A stretch of DNA of 64,000 nt from the NCBI GenBank assembly GCA_944384105.1, contig CALWSC010000077.1, positions 39,792 through 103,791 of the forward strand, given 5' to 3'. This DNA is from an uncultured Lachnospiraceae bacterium (GTDB lineage: Bacteria; Bacillota; Clostridia; Lachnospirales; Lachnospiraceae). How positions within the stretch are numbered: the stretch's first letter is position 1; each line of letters opens with the position of its first letter. Positions 47,141-55,846 of this stretch are shown one piece after another. The position numbers and the translations under genes are program-made. The notes below the pieces were generated by a model. That model worked only from the letters and a program-made list of their open reading frames with translations. It searched no databases and was not told where the DNA came from.

Positions 47141-47158
47141 CTTCCTGATGTTAAGAGG

Positions 47159-48070
47159 TTAAAACTCGCCGAGGAAGCGTACCTCCGGTTCAAGCGTCAC
47201 ACCGAACTTCTCCCGGACTCTTCGCTGCACCTCACGGATCAAACCGATCACGTCTGCGGCAGTCGCATCACCCGTGTTGATCACAAAACCGCAGTGTTTC
47301 TCAGACACCTGCGCACCTCCCACGCGAAAGCCGCGAAGCCCCGCGTCCATGATGAGTTTCCCTGCAAAGTATCCTTCCGGACGCTTGAAAGTGCTTCCGG
47401 CACTGGGGTATTCAAGCGGCTGCTTTGTCCTTCTCTTATCCCCCAGTTCCTCCATGCGGGCGCGGATCTGTGTCTGATCGCCCGCCTCAAGCGCAATTTC
47501 AGCCTCAAGCACTGTGTATGCTTCACTCTTTACAATACTGGTGCGGTATCCCAGCTTTAACGCTTCCACAGGCAGCGTGACAATCTGACCTTCCCCGGTG
47601 AGCACCGTGGCAGATTTGATCACATCCTTCATCTCTCCGCCGTAGGCTCCCGCATTCATTGTCACAGCTCCGCCGAGCGTTCCCGGAATTCCCGATGCAA
47701 ACTCAAAGCCTGTCAATGAACATCTGAATGCCTGCGCCGCTATCTGAGAGAGCAGAGCTCCTGCCTGTGCGCGGATGATATTTCCTCTGCACGCAACCGC
47801 ACTGAAGTTCTTATAGATCTGAATCACAGCGCCGCGGTATCCGCTGTCGCTCACCAGCAGATTACTTCCGTTTCCAATTACAAACCAGGGGATCTGTTCC
47901 TCCCGGCACACTCTGATGACCTCCCGAATCTCCTCGGGCGTATGCGGACATATATAATAATCCGCCGCACCCCCGATGCGAAAGGTCGTATGCTTCTTCA
48001 TCGGCTCAGCAAGCAAGACATTGTCCTCACCGACGATGCCGCAGAAGCGGCTGTTTATTTCTTTACTCAT
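47159..48070 (-). CDS. murB: UDP-N-acetylenolpyruvoylglucosamine reductase
   Basis: 303 residues, type II MurB. FAD-binding FRIGGAADYYICPHT and GNGSNLLVSD, then the active-site region GIPGTLGGAVTMNAGAYGGEM, catalytic Ser in SAGSTFKRPEGYFAGKLI and the C-terminal acid in LEPEVRFLG. It makes UDP-MurNAc for peptidoglycan. Downstream of tcdA by 22 nt. Confidence 0.98.
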   Translation of the reverse strand: MSKEINSRFCGIVGEDNVLLAEPMKKHTTFRIGGAADYYICPHTPEEIREVIRVCREEQIPWFVIGNGSNLLVSDSGYRGAVIQIYKNFSAVACRGNIIRAQAGALLSQIAAQAFRCSLTGFEFASGIPGTLGGAVTMNAGAYGGEMKDVIKSATVLTGEGQIVTLPVEALKLGYRTSIVKSEAYTVLEAEIALEAGDQTQIRARMEELGDKRRTKQPLEYPSAGSTFKRPEGYFAGKLIMDAGLRGFRVGGAQVSEKHCGFVINTGDATAADVIGLIREVQRRVREKFGVTLEPEVRFLGEF

Positions 48071-48092
48071 AATTCTCCTTCATTTTGGGGGA

Positions 48093-48845
48093 TTACAATA
48101 TCCTCCGGATCTTTGCCTTATCTTTCTTATCCGCCTGTCCCAGCAGGTCTCTTACAACTTCTCCGGCGATCAGAAGACCTGCAACGCTCGGAACAAACGA
48201 GATACTGCCCGGCACCGGGCGTCCCGTATTTCCCTTGGTCTCCTGAAGATCCCGGTTCCGGATCGGAGGCTCCTTGGAGTAGAGCACTTTCACCTTGCGG
48301 ATCCTGCGCTTCTTGAGCTCCGTGCGCATAACCTTTGCCAGCGGGCAAACGCTCGTCTTCGAAATATCGGTGATTTCGAACTTGCTGGCATCCAGCTTAT
48401 TTCCCGTACCCATGCAGGACAAAATCGGCACGTCCGCTTCCTTTGCTTTCTCGATCAGCAGAAGCTTGGACGATACCGTGTCGATGGCATCCACGATGTA
48501 ATCATAGGATGTAAAATCGAAGAGATTCTCCGTATCCCTGTTAAAAAACGTCTCATAGGTGTGCACCACAATATCCGGATCTATATCCCGGATGCGCTCC
48601 TTGGCCACCTGCGTCTTTGCCAGTCCGATCGTGGAGCGCAGAGCGATTAACTGCCTGTTCAGGTTGGTAACGGACACTTTGTCATTGTCCACCAGCACGA
48701 GACTCCCGATCCCGCAGCGCGCCAACGCCTCCACCGTGTAGGACCCTACACCTCCGATTCCAAATACTGCCACTCTGGCGGCACGCAGAATACGCATGCC
48801 TTCTTCCCCCACCAAAAGCTCCGTTCTGGAATAATTATGCAGCAT
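48093..48845 (-). CDS. tcdA: tRNA threonylcarbamoyladenosine dehydratase TcdA
   Basis: 250 residues, E1-like fold. Nucleotide motif GIGGVGSYTVEALARCGIG (about 31-49), Arg finger in NRQLIALRSTIG, and CMGTGNKLD with a conserved Cys. It dehydrates t6A37 in tRNA into its cyclic form. The C-terminal portion ends in a basic tail. First gene of a putative tcdA-murB-rapZ-whiA-crh transcript. Confidence 0.95.
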   Translation of the reverse strand: MLHNYSRTELLVGEEGMRILRAARVAVFGIGGVGSYTVEALARCGIGSLVLVDNDKVSVTNLNRQLIALRSTIGLAKTQVAKERIRDIDPDIVVHTYETFFNRDTENLFDFTSYDYIVDAIDTVSSKLLLIEKAKEADVPILSCMGTGNKLDASKFEITDISKTSVCPLAKVMRTELKKRRIRKVKVLYSKEPPIRNRDLQETKGNTGRPVPGSISFVPSVAGLLIAGEVVRDLLGQADKKDKAKIRRIL

Positions 48846-48910
48846 GAATCATAGTTCCCTTTCTCTATTCTTCCGGCAGACGCACTGCACCTGCCGTCAC
48901 ATTACTTGTC

Positions 48911-48939
48911 ATTATACTATCTCATATGGTAAAGTGCAA
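48911..48939 (-). promoter_or_regulatory. Promoter of tcdA and probably of the murB-crh genes
   Basis: Minus-strand TTGCAC, 17-nt spacer, TATAAT, ending 66 nt before the tcdA start. The -10 is perfect. Confidence 0.75.
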
Positions 48940-49066
48940 GAAAAAGCGACCAGGCAGACGGAAAATCTTTTCTACTTTTCACCCCCCGTCTTTTCCTTTC
49001 TCTTATACATCTTCTGAGCCGCCCCATGCGGCAGCGACACGTATTTGGATTTTTTTTAAAAAGGTA

Positions 49067-49095
49067 TTGACAAAATTGTTTTAATTTAATATAAT
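49067..49095 (+). promoter_or_regulatory. Consensus promoter of the tRNA operon
   Basis: Plus-strand TTGACA and TATAAT, both perfect, with a 17-nt spacer, ending 35 nt before the first tRNA. The region 48940-49066 shows no gene. Confidence 0.92.
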
Positions 49096-49130
49096 AATCA
49101 AGCAGTCTGAAAGACAGTACAATTTAAAAT

Positions 49131-49203
49131 GGAATCTTAGCTCAGCTGGGAGAGCATCTGCCTTACAAGCAGAGGGTCATAGGTTCGAGCCCTATAGGTT
49201 CCA
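49131..49203 (+). tRNA. tRNA-Val (UAC)
   Basis: 73 nt. Acceptor GGAATCT pairs with AGGTTCC (one G-U), D-arm AGCTCAGCTGGGAGAGCA, anticodon loop CTTACAA between TCTGC and GCAGA, T-loop GGTTCGAGCCC; discriminator A. CCA is not encoded. Confidence 0.95.
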
Positions 49204-49207
49204 TTGC

Positions 49208-49281
49208 GGCGAGATAGCTCAGCTGGCTAGAGCATACGGTTCATACCCGTAGTGTCGAGGGTTCAAGTCCCCCTCTCGCTA
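49208..49281 (+). tRNA. tRNA-Met (CAU), elongator type
   Basis: 74 nt. Acceptor GGCGAGA / TCTCGCT, anticodon stem TACGG/CCGTA with loop TTCATAC, T-loop GTTCAAG. The anticodon stem is that of elongator Met tRNA. Ile2 with lysidine-modified CAU is a less likely alternative. CCA is not encoded. Confidence 0.9.
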
Positions 49282-49287
49282 CTTTAG

Positions 49288-49322
49288 AAAGACCTTACAG
49301 CGGTTGCTGTGAGGTCTTTTTT
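49288..49322 (+). terminator. Terminator of the tRNA operon
   Basis: AAAGACCTTACAGC, GGTT loop, GCTGTGAGGTCTTTTTT. Begins 7 nt after the last tRNA. Confidence 0.92.
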
Positions 49323-49370
49323 GTATATGGCATATCGGAAGTTCCGCGCGCGGAACTCCCGAACTCCCGG

Positions 49371-50276
49371 TTATTCCGCGCGTTTTTCCGGATTCATCAA
49401 AAGTCTGAGCGCATGCTTCTGATTCTGAATGCGTACATAGGGATGCTTGCCGCCGTCCTCTCCGTCGAGCGTCCAGGATACCGGCTCCATCGTCTCCACA
49501 GTGATCCAATCCGCCTTGAAGGTATCGATGAGCTGCGTATTATCCACTTCCGTGACGAGAGCTCCGAGAATCTCGTTGAGTTCGAGAAGATTCCGCGGCT
49601 TCTTAATCAGCGTAACCTCAAACAGCCCATCATCCAGCTCCACATTCCGTCCGGTCAAATTTTTGAAGCCGCCCACGGAACGGGAGTTTGTTACCATCCC
49701 ATAAATATAATCACCCTCATAGGACTGTGACTCTGAAGTCACCTTCATCCAATAAGACTGAATATCAAAAATGCGCTTCATGCCTTCCAGGACGTATGCC
49801 ACATGACCGAGGATGTTCTTCATATGCTGGGGCGTCTGGTAGGAGACATCTGTAAACAGCCCGAACGCGGCAATATACACAAAGGTATCCTGGTTAAAGC
49901 TTCCCACGTCACACGGATAAATCTCGCCTTTTACTATATCTTCTGCCGCTTCCAGCATGTCAGAGGGAATGTTCAGGCTGCTCGCAAAATCATTTGTGCT
50001 GCCGGCTGGAATATAGCCCACAGGAACTGTCTTCCGGCACTGCATCAGCCCGCTGACCGTCTCGTCGAGAGTCCCGTCGCCTCCGCTGCAGACGATCACA
50101 TCCATATCGCCGGCATACTCCTGAACCTGCACAAATGCATCGCCCGCTCTCTGAGTCGGATGGACAATAACCTCATAGCCGCCCTTCACAAAAATGTCCA
50201 GAATATCCGAAAGCCTGCTCTTGATCTGTGCCTTTCCGGCTTTGGGATTATATATAAAAAGCATTTTTTTCTTCAT
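49371..50276 (-). CDS. Diacylglycerol kinase-family lipid kinase (DgkB/YegS type)
   Basis: 301 residues. Nucleotide-binding VIVCSGGDGTLDETVSGL with the GGDGT motif at about 68-72, and YIPAGSTNDFASSLNIPSDM, typical of the DAGK catalytic domain; the C-terminal beta-sandwich has the acidic DGLFEVTLIKKP. It phosphorylates diacylglycerol or a similar lipid. ATG 50276 (MKKKMLFIYNPKAG) with GGAAGG nine bases upstream is preferred over longer starts up to 50390. Confidence 0.92.
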   Translation of the reverse strand: MKKKMLFIYNPKAGKAQIKSRLSDILDIFVKGGYEVIVHPTQRAGDAFVQVQEYAGDMDVIVCSGGDGTLDETVSGLMQCRKTVPVGYIPAGSTNDFASSLNIPSDMLEAAEDIVKGEIYPCDVGSFNQDTFVYIAAFGLFTDVSYQTPQHMKNILGHVAYVLEGMKRIFDIQSYWMKVTSESQSYEGDYIYGMVTNSRSVGGFKNLTGRNVELDDGLFEVTLIKKPRNLLELNEILGALVTEVDNTQLIDTFKADWITVETMEPVSWTLDGEDGGKHPYVRIQNQKHALRLLMNPEKRAE

Positions 50277-50343
50277 CTTGCTCATCCTTCCAATCTTCAT
50301 GCCGCCTATCCGGCGGCAGATATTCGCAGTAAAAGATATGGAT

Positions 50344-50372
50344 AGTTTACTACATTTATCTGCTGTGCGCAA
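50344..50372 (-). promoter_or_regulatory. Promoter of the lipid kinase gene
   Basis: Minus-strand TTGCGC, 17-nt spacer, TAAACT, 68 nt before the start. Confidence 0.5.
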
Positions 50373-50381
50373 GCAAAAGCC

Positions 50382-50411
50382 TTGTCTCACCGTTCACTGT
50401 CCTGTTATAAT
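50382..50411 (+). promoter_or_regulatory. Promoter of the SDR gene
   Basis: Plus-strand TTGTCT, 18-nt spacer, TATAAT (perfect). It ends 53 nt before the start, back to back with the divergent kinase promoter. Confidence 0.7.
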
Positions 50412-50464
50412 AATCCCAGTGCCTGACGGCGCAAAATAAATGCATATATAAGGAGTTTTACCAA

Positions 50465-51205
50465 ATGGAATATACTGCAGGAACTGTACTGATTACCGGC
50501 GCAGCGCGCGGCATCGGGCGCGCGTGCGCATTCCGCTTTGCACAGGCGGGCTTCCGGCTGCTGCTTAACACCCGCACGAGCGCAGCGCAGCTCGAAGATC
50601 TGCGCGCAGAACTTTCCGCCCGATTCGGAGCAGTCTGCCTCACCTCTATCGGAGATGCAGGCGACGAAGTCTATGTGAAGGAACTCTTCCAGGAACTTAA
50701 CCGTCTTGGCGGACGCCTCGATGTACTCGTAAACAATGCCGGGGTCTCGATCGTGGGACTTCTTCAGGACATGAGCCTTGATGAGTGGAACCGCATCATC
50801 TCCTCTAATCTTACCTCTGCCTTCCTCTGCTGCCGGAGCGCAATCCCGCTGTTTCTTCACCAGGGAGGCGGCTCTATCATAAACGTATCCTCTGTCTGGG
50901 GAAACACAGGAGCTTCGTGCGAAGCGGCGTACTCCGCCACAAAAGGAGGTATCAACGCTCTGACAAAAGCACTTGCCAGAGAACTTGCCCCCAGCCATAT
51001 CCGGGTCAATGCCGCTGCTTTCGGAGCCATCGACACAGAGATGAACGGCCACCTCTCCATAGAAGAGCGCCGATCCCTTGAGGAAGAAATCCCCGCCGGA
51101 CGATACGGGACACCCGAAGAGGCAGCAGAGCTTATCTATGACTTAGCGGTAAATCACGCCTATCTCACCGGGCAGATCGTAACCATGGACGGCGCGTGGA
51201 CGTAA
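50465..51205 (+). CDS. SDR-family oxidoreductase (FabG-like)
   Basis: 246 residues. NAD(P) site TGAARGIGRA (about 11-20), NNAG at about 88-91, active Ser in INVSSVWG, and YSATKGG (Tyr-x-x-x-Lys) at about 155-161. It resembles 3-oxoacyl-ACP reductases and YmfI-type enzymes, but without other fatty acid genes the substrate is open. AAGGAG is nine bases upstream. Confidence 0.94.
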   Translation: MEYTAGTVLITGAARGIGRACAFRFAQAGFRLLLNTRTSAAQLEDLRAELSARFGAVCLTSIGDAGDEVYVKELFQELNRLGGRLDVLVNNAGVSIVGLLQDMSLDEWNRIISSNLTSAFLCCRSAIPLFLHQGGGSIINVSSVWGNTGASCEAAYSATKGGINALTKALARELAPSHIRVNAAAFGAIDTEMNGHLSIEERRSLEEEIPAGRYGTPEEAAELIYDLAVNHAYLTGQIVTMDGAWT

Positions 51206-51252
51206 ATTCACACCGCCTGACCGGCGTTGATGTTTCATGTGATCAGACGCAA

Positions 51253-51289
51253 AAGATCCCTGCAGAGATTTTTTCTCTGCAGGGATCTT
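51253..51289. terminator. Bidirectional terminator between the SDR gene and rplQ
   Basis: AAGATCCCTGCAGAGA / TCTCTGCAGGGATCTT, 16 bp with a T-rich loop, between convergent genes. It ends both the SDR transcript and the alpha operon. Confidence 0.9.
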
Positions 51290-51307
51290 CTTATAGCTGT
51301 TCTGAAA

Positions 51308-51844
51308 TTATACTAACTCCAGTAATACTTCCATAGCTGCATCGCCCTTGCGCAGACCGATCTTTACGATTCTGGTGTAACCACCGTTGCGGTTTGCGTA
51401 CTTCGGAGCGATCTCAGTGAACATCTTATCTACTAAATCTACGTTCTTTGTGTTTTTCTTCTTACCGGCATTCTCAGTCGGAACGGATTTTACCGGGTAG
51501 AATACTTTCATCATCTGACGTCTTGCATGAAGTCTGGACGGCATATCCTTCTTGATCTCTTTCTCTACCTCATCGTATACGGTAACTTTCTTTCCGTCCT
51601 TAACCTCTTTTACTCTCTTTCCGTCAGCATCCTTGCGCGCTACTTTAGCAGTAACCTTAACGGTCTCGAAGTTGTCCTTCTCTCTTACTGCCATAGCAAT
51701 CAGGTGCTCGGCGATCTTGCGTACTTCCTTAGCCTTTGCCTCAGTTGTAACGATCTTGCCGTTTGCCAGAAGGTTTGTTACCTGGTTTCTAAGTAATGCT
51801 TTTCTCTGTGCAGATGTTCTGCTGAGTTTTCTATATCCTGCCAT
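51308..51844 (-). CDS. rplQ: 50S ribosomal protein L17 with long insertion
   Basis: 178 residues, against about 115-130 in most bacteria. The family start MAGYRKLSRTSAQRKALLRN and the end GGYTRIVKIGLRKGDAAMEV are intact. The extra residues (about 55-92, charged, KVARKDADGKRVKEVKDGKK and following) lie between the first helices and the PSRLHARRQ segment. ATG 51844 follows a GGAGG site. Last gene of the alpha operon. Confidence 0.97.
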   Translation of the reverse strand: MAGYRKLSRTSAQRKALLRNQVTNLLANGKIVTTEAKAKEVRKIAEHLIAMAVREKDNFETVKVTAKVARKDADGKRVKEVKDGKKVTVYDEVEKEIKKDMPSRLHARRQMMKVFYPVKSVPTENAGKKKNTKNVDLVDKMFTEIAPKYANRNGGYTRIVKIGLRKGDAAMEVLLELV

Positions 51845-51926
51845 TTTTAATTTTCCTCCATTTGTGGAACACCAGACCACGCTTCTTCGGTCTTACTGGT
51901 AAGGTGCTTTTCTTCTACAAATATTA

Positions 51927-52889
51927 TTAACTTTCCTCGCCCGGACTTAACTGTAATCCGAGCTCTTTCAGTTTTGCCAGAACCTCCTCTAAGGACTTGC
52001 GGCCCAGGTTACGGACTTTCATCATGTCCTCGGAAGTCTTATTGCAAAGCTCTTCTACCGTATTGATACCGGCACGTTTTAAGCAGTTGTAAGAACGAAC
52101 GGATAACTCCAGCTCGTCAATGTTCATTTCCAGAACTTTTTCCTTCTCATTGTCCTCTTTCTCGATCATGACCTCAGCGGTCTTTGCATTCTCGGAAAGA
52201 TCAATGAAAAGCTTCAGATGCTCGCTCAGTACCTTTGCCGCAAGGCTGACTGCCTCGTCCGGAGCCAGGGTACCGTTTGTATATACATCCAGAGTCAGCT
52301 TATCAAAATCGGTAATCTGACCTACACGGGTATTCTCAACGGTCAGGTTGACACGCTCTACCGGTGTGTAGATGGAATCTACTGCAATTACGCCAATCGG
52401 CATATCATCTGTTTTGGATTTGTCTGCGCTCACATATCCACGGCCCTTTGTGATCGTAAGTTCCATGTACAGTTTGCTGTCAGCTCCGCCGTTTAAGGTG
52501 GCGATTACCTGATCCGGATTCATAATCTCGATATCCTGATCCACCTGAATGTCGGACGCCTTCACGACACCCTCGCCCTCAAACTCGATGTATGCAACCT
52601 TCGCTTCGTTTGTCTCGCTCGTGTTGCGGATCGCAAGGCTCTTCAGGTTCATAATGATTTCCGTAACGTCTTCCTTAACGCCCGGAATGGAGCTGAATTC
52701 GTGCAGAACACCTTCAATCTTAACCTGGCTTACAGCCGCACCCGGGAGAGATGAGAGCATGATCCTTCTCAGGGAGTTTCCCAGGGTGATGCCATAGCCT
52801 CTTTCCAGAGGTTCTACAACAAATTTGCCGTATTTCTTATCTTCAGAAATCTCTGTAATTTCAATTTTCGGTTTGTTAAAATCAAACAC
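51927..52889 (-). CDS. rpoA: RNA polymerase alpha subunit
   Basis: 320 residues. N-terminal dimerisation domain ([19 protein letters not shown]) and C-terminal domain with [20 protein letters not shown] and [11 protein letters not shown] for UP-element and activator contact. GGAGG site seven bases upstream. Confidence 0.98.
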   Translation of the reverse strand: MFDFNKPKIEITEISEDKKYGKFVVEPLERGYGITLGNSLRRIMLSSLPGAAVSQVKIEGVLHEFSSIPGVKEDVTEIIMNLKSLAIRNTSETNEAKVAYIEFEGEGVVKASDIQVDQDIEIMNPDQVIATLNGGADSKLYMELTITKGRGYVSADKSKTDDMPIGVIAVDSIYTPVERVNLTVENTRVGQITDFDKLTLDVYTNGTLAPDEAVSLAAKVLSEHLKLFIDLSENAKTAEVMIEKEDNEKEKVLEMNIDELELSVRSYNCLKRAGINTVEELCNKTSEDMMKVRNLGRKSLEEVLAKLKELGLQLSPGEES

Positions 52890-53019
52890 TATATGGTTCC
52901 CTCCTTGTGGGTTAATCTATTTGAAGGGTGACTTTTCTGCCGGATGATTACAGCCCGGACAGGGAAAACTCCCTGCCGGGACTGATATATCCGACATCCA
53001 ATAATCAGGAATCTCCTAA

Positions 53020-53613
53020 TTATTTGGAATATAACTCGACGATCAGCATCTCGTCAACCGGTACGTCGATTGCTTCTCTTGCCGGAGTCTCTTTAACAGT
53101 TCCCTGTAAAGTCTCCTGATTGGACTCCAGCCACTCCGGTACCAGGCGTCCGCCTGTTACTTCCAGAATGTCTTTGTATCTCTGCATGGATTTGCATTTC
53201 TCTTTGATCTCGATCACATCACCCGGTTTTACGCCGTAGGACGGGATGTTAACCTGCTTGCCGTTTACCAGTACATGCTTGTGGTCTACAATCTGGCGTG
53301 CCTCTCTTCTGGTTCTTGCGAATCCCAGACGGAATACTACGTTGTCCAGACGCATCTCCAGCATCTGCATAAGGGTAACACCGGTCATGCCTTTCATCTT
53401 ATCGGCTTTCTTATAGTAGTTTCTGAACGGTTTCTCCAGAACGCCGTAGATGAATTTTGCTTTCTGCTTCTCTCTTAACTGAAGTCCGTACTCGGACACT
53501 TTTCTATTTGCTCTCTTTAACTGTCTTGTGGACTTCTTATCAATTCCCAGGTAAATCGGATCCAGACCTAAGGAACGACATCTCTTCAGAACAGGTACTC
53601 TATTAACTGCCAT
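53020..53613 (-). CDS. rpsD: 30S ribosomal protein S4
   Basis: 197 residues; zinc-free form (no Cys cluster at the start). Starts MAVNRVPVLKRCRSLGLDP; S4 domain RQIVDHKHVLVNGKQVNIPSY. Primary 16S binder and, in other bacteria, the regulator of alpha-operon or its own mRNA. Confidence 0.97.
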   Translation of the reverse strand: MAVNRVPVLKRCRSLGLDPIYLGIDKKSTRQLKRANRKVSEYGLQLREKQKAKFIYGVLEKPFRNYYKKADKMKGMTGVTLMQMLEMRLDNVVFRLGFARTRREARQIVDHKHVLVNGKQVNIPSYGVKPGDVIEIKEKCKSMQRYKDILEVTGGRLVPEWLESNQETLQGTVKETPAREAIDVPVDEMLIVELYSK

Positions 53614-53631
53614 AATCTTAAGACCTCCTAA

Positions 53632-54027
53632 TTAAACTCTTCTGCGCTTCGGTGGACGGCATCCATTGTGCGGTACAGGTGTTACGTCTCTGATGCTGGT
53701 CACTTCCAGACCGCATGCGGAGAGTGCGCGGATCGCTGCTTCTCTTCCTGAACCAGGTCCTTTTACGAATACGTCAACTGTCTTTAAACCATGAATTAAA
53801 GCTGCCTTTGTAGCAGTCTCTGCTGCCATCTGAGCTGCATAAGGAGTAGATTTCCTTGAACCTCTAAAACCAAGACCACCGGCACTTGCCCAGGACAGAG
53901 CGTTACCCTCTGTATCAGTCAGAGTAACGATCGTGTTATTGAAAGATGACTGGATATGTGCCTGTCCGCGTTCAACGTTTTTCTTGACACGGCGCTTTGC
54001 TGCCGTTTTCTTTGTCACTTTTGCCAT
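53632..54027 (-). CDS. rpsK: 30S ribosomal protein S11
   Basis: 131 residues; platform protein. [30 protein letters not shown] and the [17 protein letters not shown] tail are typical. Confidence 0.98.
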   Translation of the reverse strand: MAKVTKKTAAKRRVKKNVERGQAHIQSSFNNTIVTLTDTEGNALSWASAGGLGFRGSRKSTPYAAQMAAETATKAALIHGLKTVDVFVKGPGSGREAAIRALSACGLEVTSIRDVTPVPHNGCRPPKRRRV

Positions 54028-54075
54028 TTTAAAACTAACCTACACTTTCTTCTTATTTACAATCAAGGGTTACAA

Positions 54076-54444
54076 TTATTTCTTCTTGTTAGCAACAGTT
54101 CTCTTCGGACCTTTGCGTGTTCTTGCGTTTGTCTTTGTCTTCTGTCCGCGAACCGGAAGTCCTTTTCTGTGACGGATACCTCTGTAGCATCCGATCTCCT
54201 GAAGGCGCTTGATATTCAGAGCGATCTCTCTTCTTAAGTCACCCTCTACTAACTGTGTCTCATCGATTACAGCACTGATTTTCTTAACTTCGTCGTCCGT
54301 TAAATCTCTTACGCGAGTATCCGGATTAACGCCAGCCTGTGCCAGAATCTTGTTGGAGCTTGCTCTTCCGATTCCGTAAATATAAGTTAATCCGATCTCT
54401 ACACGTTTGTCTCTTGGTAAGTCTACACCAGCGATACGAGCCAT
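54076..54444 (-). CDS. rpsM: 30S ribosomal protein S13
   Basis: 122 residues from ATG 54444 ([16 protein letters not shown]) with GGAGGAA nine bases upstream; the open frame to 54519 has no support. Head protein contacting tRNA and subunit bridges. A 340-nt structured gap lies upstream. Confidence 0.97.
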   Translation of the reverse strand: MARIAGVDLPRDKRVEIGLTYIYGIGRASSNKILAQAGVNPDTRVRDLTDDEVKKISAVIDETQLVEGDLRREIALNIKRLQEIGCYRGIRHRKGLPVRGQKTKTNARTRKGPKRTVANKKK

Positions 54445-54784
54445 GTAATAATTCCTCCATTTTCTGCTTTGTCTCTTCCATACAGCCTGTCCTTCGGACA
54501 AGCGTGAAATGCGGTGCACGAAAAAGACTGCTTGTGTTAATATTTTCCTAATTGGGATACAGGTATGTGTGTATCCAGCCGCAATGACGCTGCGGCCTTT
54601 CCGGCAGTGCCGGTATTAAGCAATATTATAAGGGATGTTGCGCACCCCGAGGTGCCAAGCATCCTCCGGAGGGTACCCGGTCGCCGCCGGGCGTCTCACA
54701 TTATAATATTTAAACAGTGAACAACCCGTCCGGGCGTTCCACTGCAGCCGCTACTTGCTTAATAATAAAAATCTTGTCCGGGAA
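54445..54784 (-). promoter_or_regulatory. Structured gap between rpmJ and rpsM, candidate alpha-operon leader RNA
   Basis: No gene fits in these 340 nt. On the minus strand a 10-bp AT stem (AATATTATAA at 54701-54710 with TTATAATATT at 54622-54631) encloses CCCGG/CCGGG, CTCCGGAG and a GGATG...CATCC arm with an inner GCACC/GGGTGC hairpin. Downstream follow GCCGCA/TGCGGC, GGATACA/TGTATCC and CTTGTCC-GAA-GGACAGG hairpins before the rpsM ribosome site. This looks like a protein-binding leader or an attenuation element; S4 is the natural candidate. No terminator U run is present. Confidence 0.65.
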
Positions 54785-54898
54785 TTAACCCTGACGCTGT
54801 TTGTGCTTTGGATTCTCGCAGATTACTCTGATACTTCCTTTTCTCTTGATGATCTTGCACTTCTCGCAGATAGGCTTTACAGATGATCTTACTTTCAT
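54785..54898 (-). CDS. rpmJ: 50S ribosomal protein L36
   Basis: 37 residues ([20 protein letters not shown]...), zinc form with CEKC, Cys27 and His33. GGAGG is nine bases before the ATG; the longer frame to 55030 is not used. First gene of the alpha cluster. Confidence 0.96.
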   Translation of the reverse strand: MKVRSSVKPICEKCKIIKRKGSIRVICENPKHKQRQG

Positions 54899-54988
54899 TT
54901 GAATCCTCCTTTCTTCCTTTCCTGTTGGATGAATGGTGCATAATTTTGGGCATAAAAAAATAGGCTTTACCCCAAAAGTACGGTTATT

Positions 54989-55017
54989 AGTGTAGCACAC
55001 GGTCTGCCAAAAAGCAA
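54989..55017 (-). promoter_or_regulatory. Promoter of the alpha operon
   Basis: Minus-strand TTGCTT, 17-nt spacer, TACACT. It ends about 90 nt before rpmJ and 40 nt from a divergent promoter for the plus-strand gene. Confidence 0.6.
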
Positions 55018-55056
55018 GTGTTTTTTTCATTTTTTTCCCGGAAAATAAGAGCGTGC

Positions 55057-55085
55057 TTGCACGTTCCCGGGAATCATGATATTCT
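55057..55085 (+). promoter_or_regulatory. Promoter of the CBM9-like gene
   Basis: Plus-strand TTGCAC, 17-nt spacer, TATTCT. Confidence 0.6.
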
Positions 55086-55119
55086 GAAGAAAAATGGTTT
55101 GCGAGGAGGTATTTAAAGT

Positions 55120-55728
55120 ATGAAGTTTATGATTCCAAAGGGCAGCCCGGCGGCTGAGCCGGCAGCATGCGCTCCCCTTATCATCGGGCATGACAATTGG
55201 GGGTACGGCACTGAGCCCAGGGCTTGTGCACGGCTGCTCTATGAGGAGGGCGCAGGCTTTCATTTACATATGCGCTGTGAAGAAGCGGATCCGTTTCGCC
55301 GTTACATAAAGGAGAACGACCCTGTTTACCAGGACAGCGCCATGGAAGCATTCTTTCACTTCTTCCCGGAGCTGCCCGGCAGCGGATATATCAATTTTGA
55401 AATGAACGCAAACGGCGCCATGCTCTCCCAGTACGGTACAGGCCGTGCAGACAGGAAGTTCCTCTCGGATCTGGGCATTCAGGCGCCAAAGTGCACTGCG
55501 CAGATTCATGCGGACTTCTGGGAGCTGTCGCTTTTTATTCCGCTTGACTTTATCTATGAAGTATACGGTCTGACCGATGAACGCCCGCAGATCACACACA
55601 TCCGCTGCAATTTCTATAAGATCCGTGAGAGCGATCCCGGACAGCATTATTTAAGTTTTGCACCGATCGATGTGCCGTCTCCGGATTTTCACAGACCGGA
55701 GTTCTTCGCAGACGGCGAGATTGCCTGA
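55120..55728 (+). CDS. Carbohydrate-binding family 9-like protein
   Basis: 202 residues, no signal peptide. Order of short strands and the segments [23 protein letters not shown] and [16 protein letters not shown]-like ([14 protein letters not shown]) resemble the CBM9/DUF1083 domain found in carbohydrate-binding and uncharacterised proteins of gut Clostridia. Function unknown. GAGGAGG ten bases upstream. Single gene with its own terminator. Confidence 0.82.
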   Translation: MKFMIPKGSPAAEPAACAPLIIGHDNWGYGTEPRACARLLYEEGAGFHLHMRCEEADPFRRYIKENDPVYQDSAMEAFFHFFPELPGSGYINFEMNANGAMLSQYGTGRADRKFLSDLGIQAPKCTAQIHADFWELSLFIPLDFIYEVYGLTDERPQITHIRCNFYKIRESDPGQHYLSFAPIDVPSPDFHRPEFFADGEIA

Positions 55729-55736
55729 GAAACCGC

Positions 55737-55767
55737 AAGACCCTGCTGTATCCGCAGCAGGGTCTTT
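55737..55767 (+). terminator. Terminator after the CBM9-like gene
   Basis: AAGACCCTGCTG, short loop, CAGCAGGGTCTT then TAT, about 10 nt after the stop. Confidence 0.8.
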
Positions 55768-55846
55768 ATCTGTCATAATTTATGGTGATCTCGTCCGCTA
55801 TCAGAAACCGTGCCCTTCTGCTGTGCGTCCGCGCTATGCAGAATCG

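Noticed and set aside
46009-47148. Long plus-strand open frame of 379 codons opposite rapZ
   Set aside because: It is the shadow of rapZ and the IS remnant, has no ribosome site, and its translation resembles no protein family. The minus-strand rapZ has all family motifs.
49208-49281. tRNA-Ile2 (lysidine CAU) instead of tRNA-Met
   Set aside because: The anticodon stem TACGG/CCGTA and acceptor stem match elongator methionine tRNA better than the Ile2 type.
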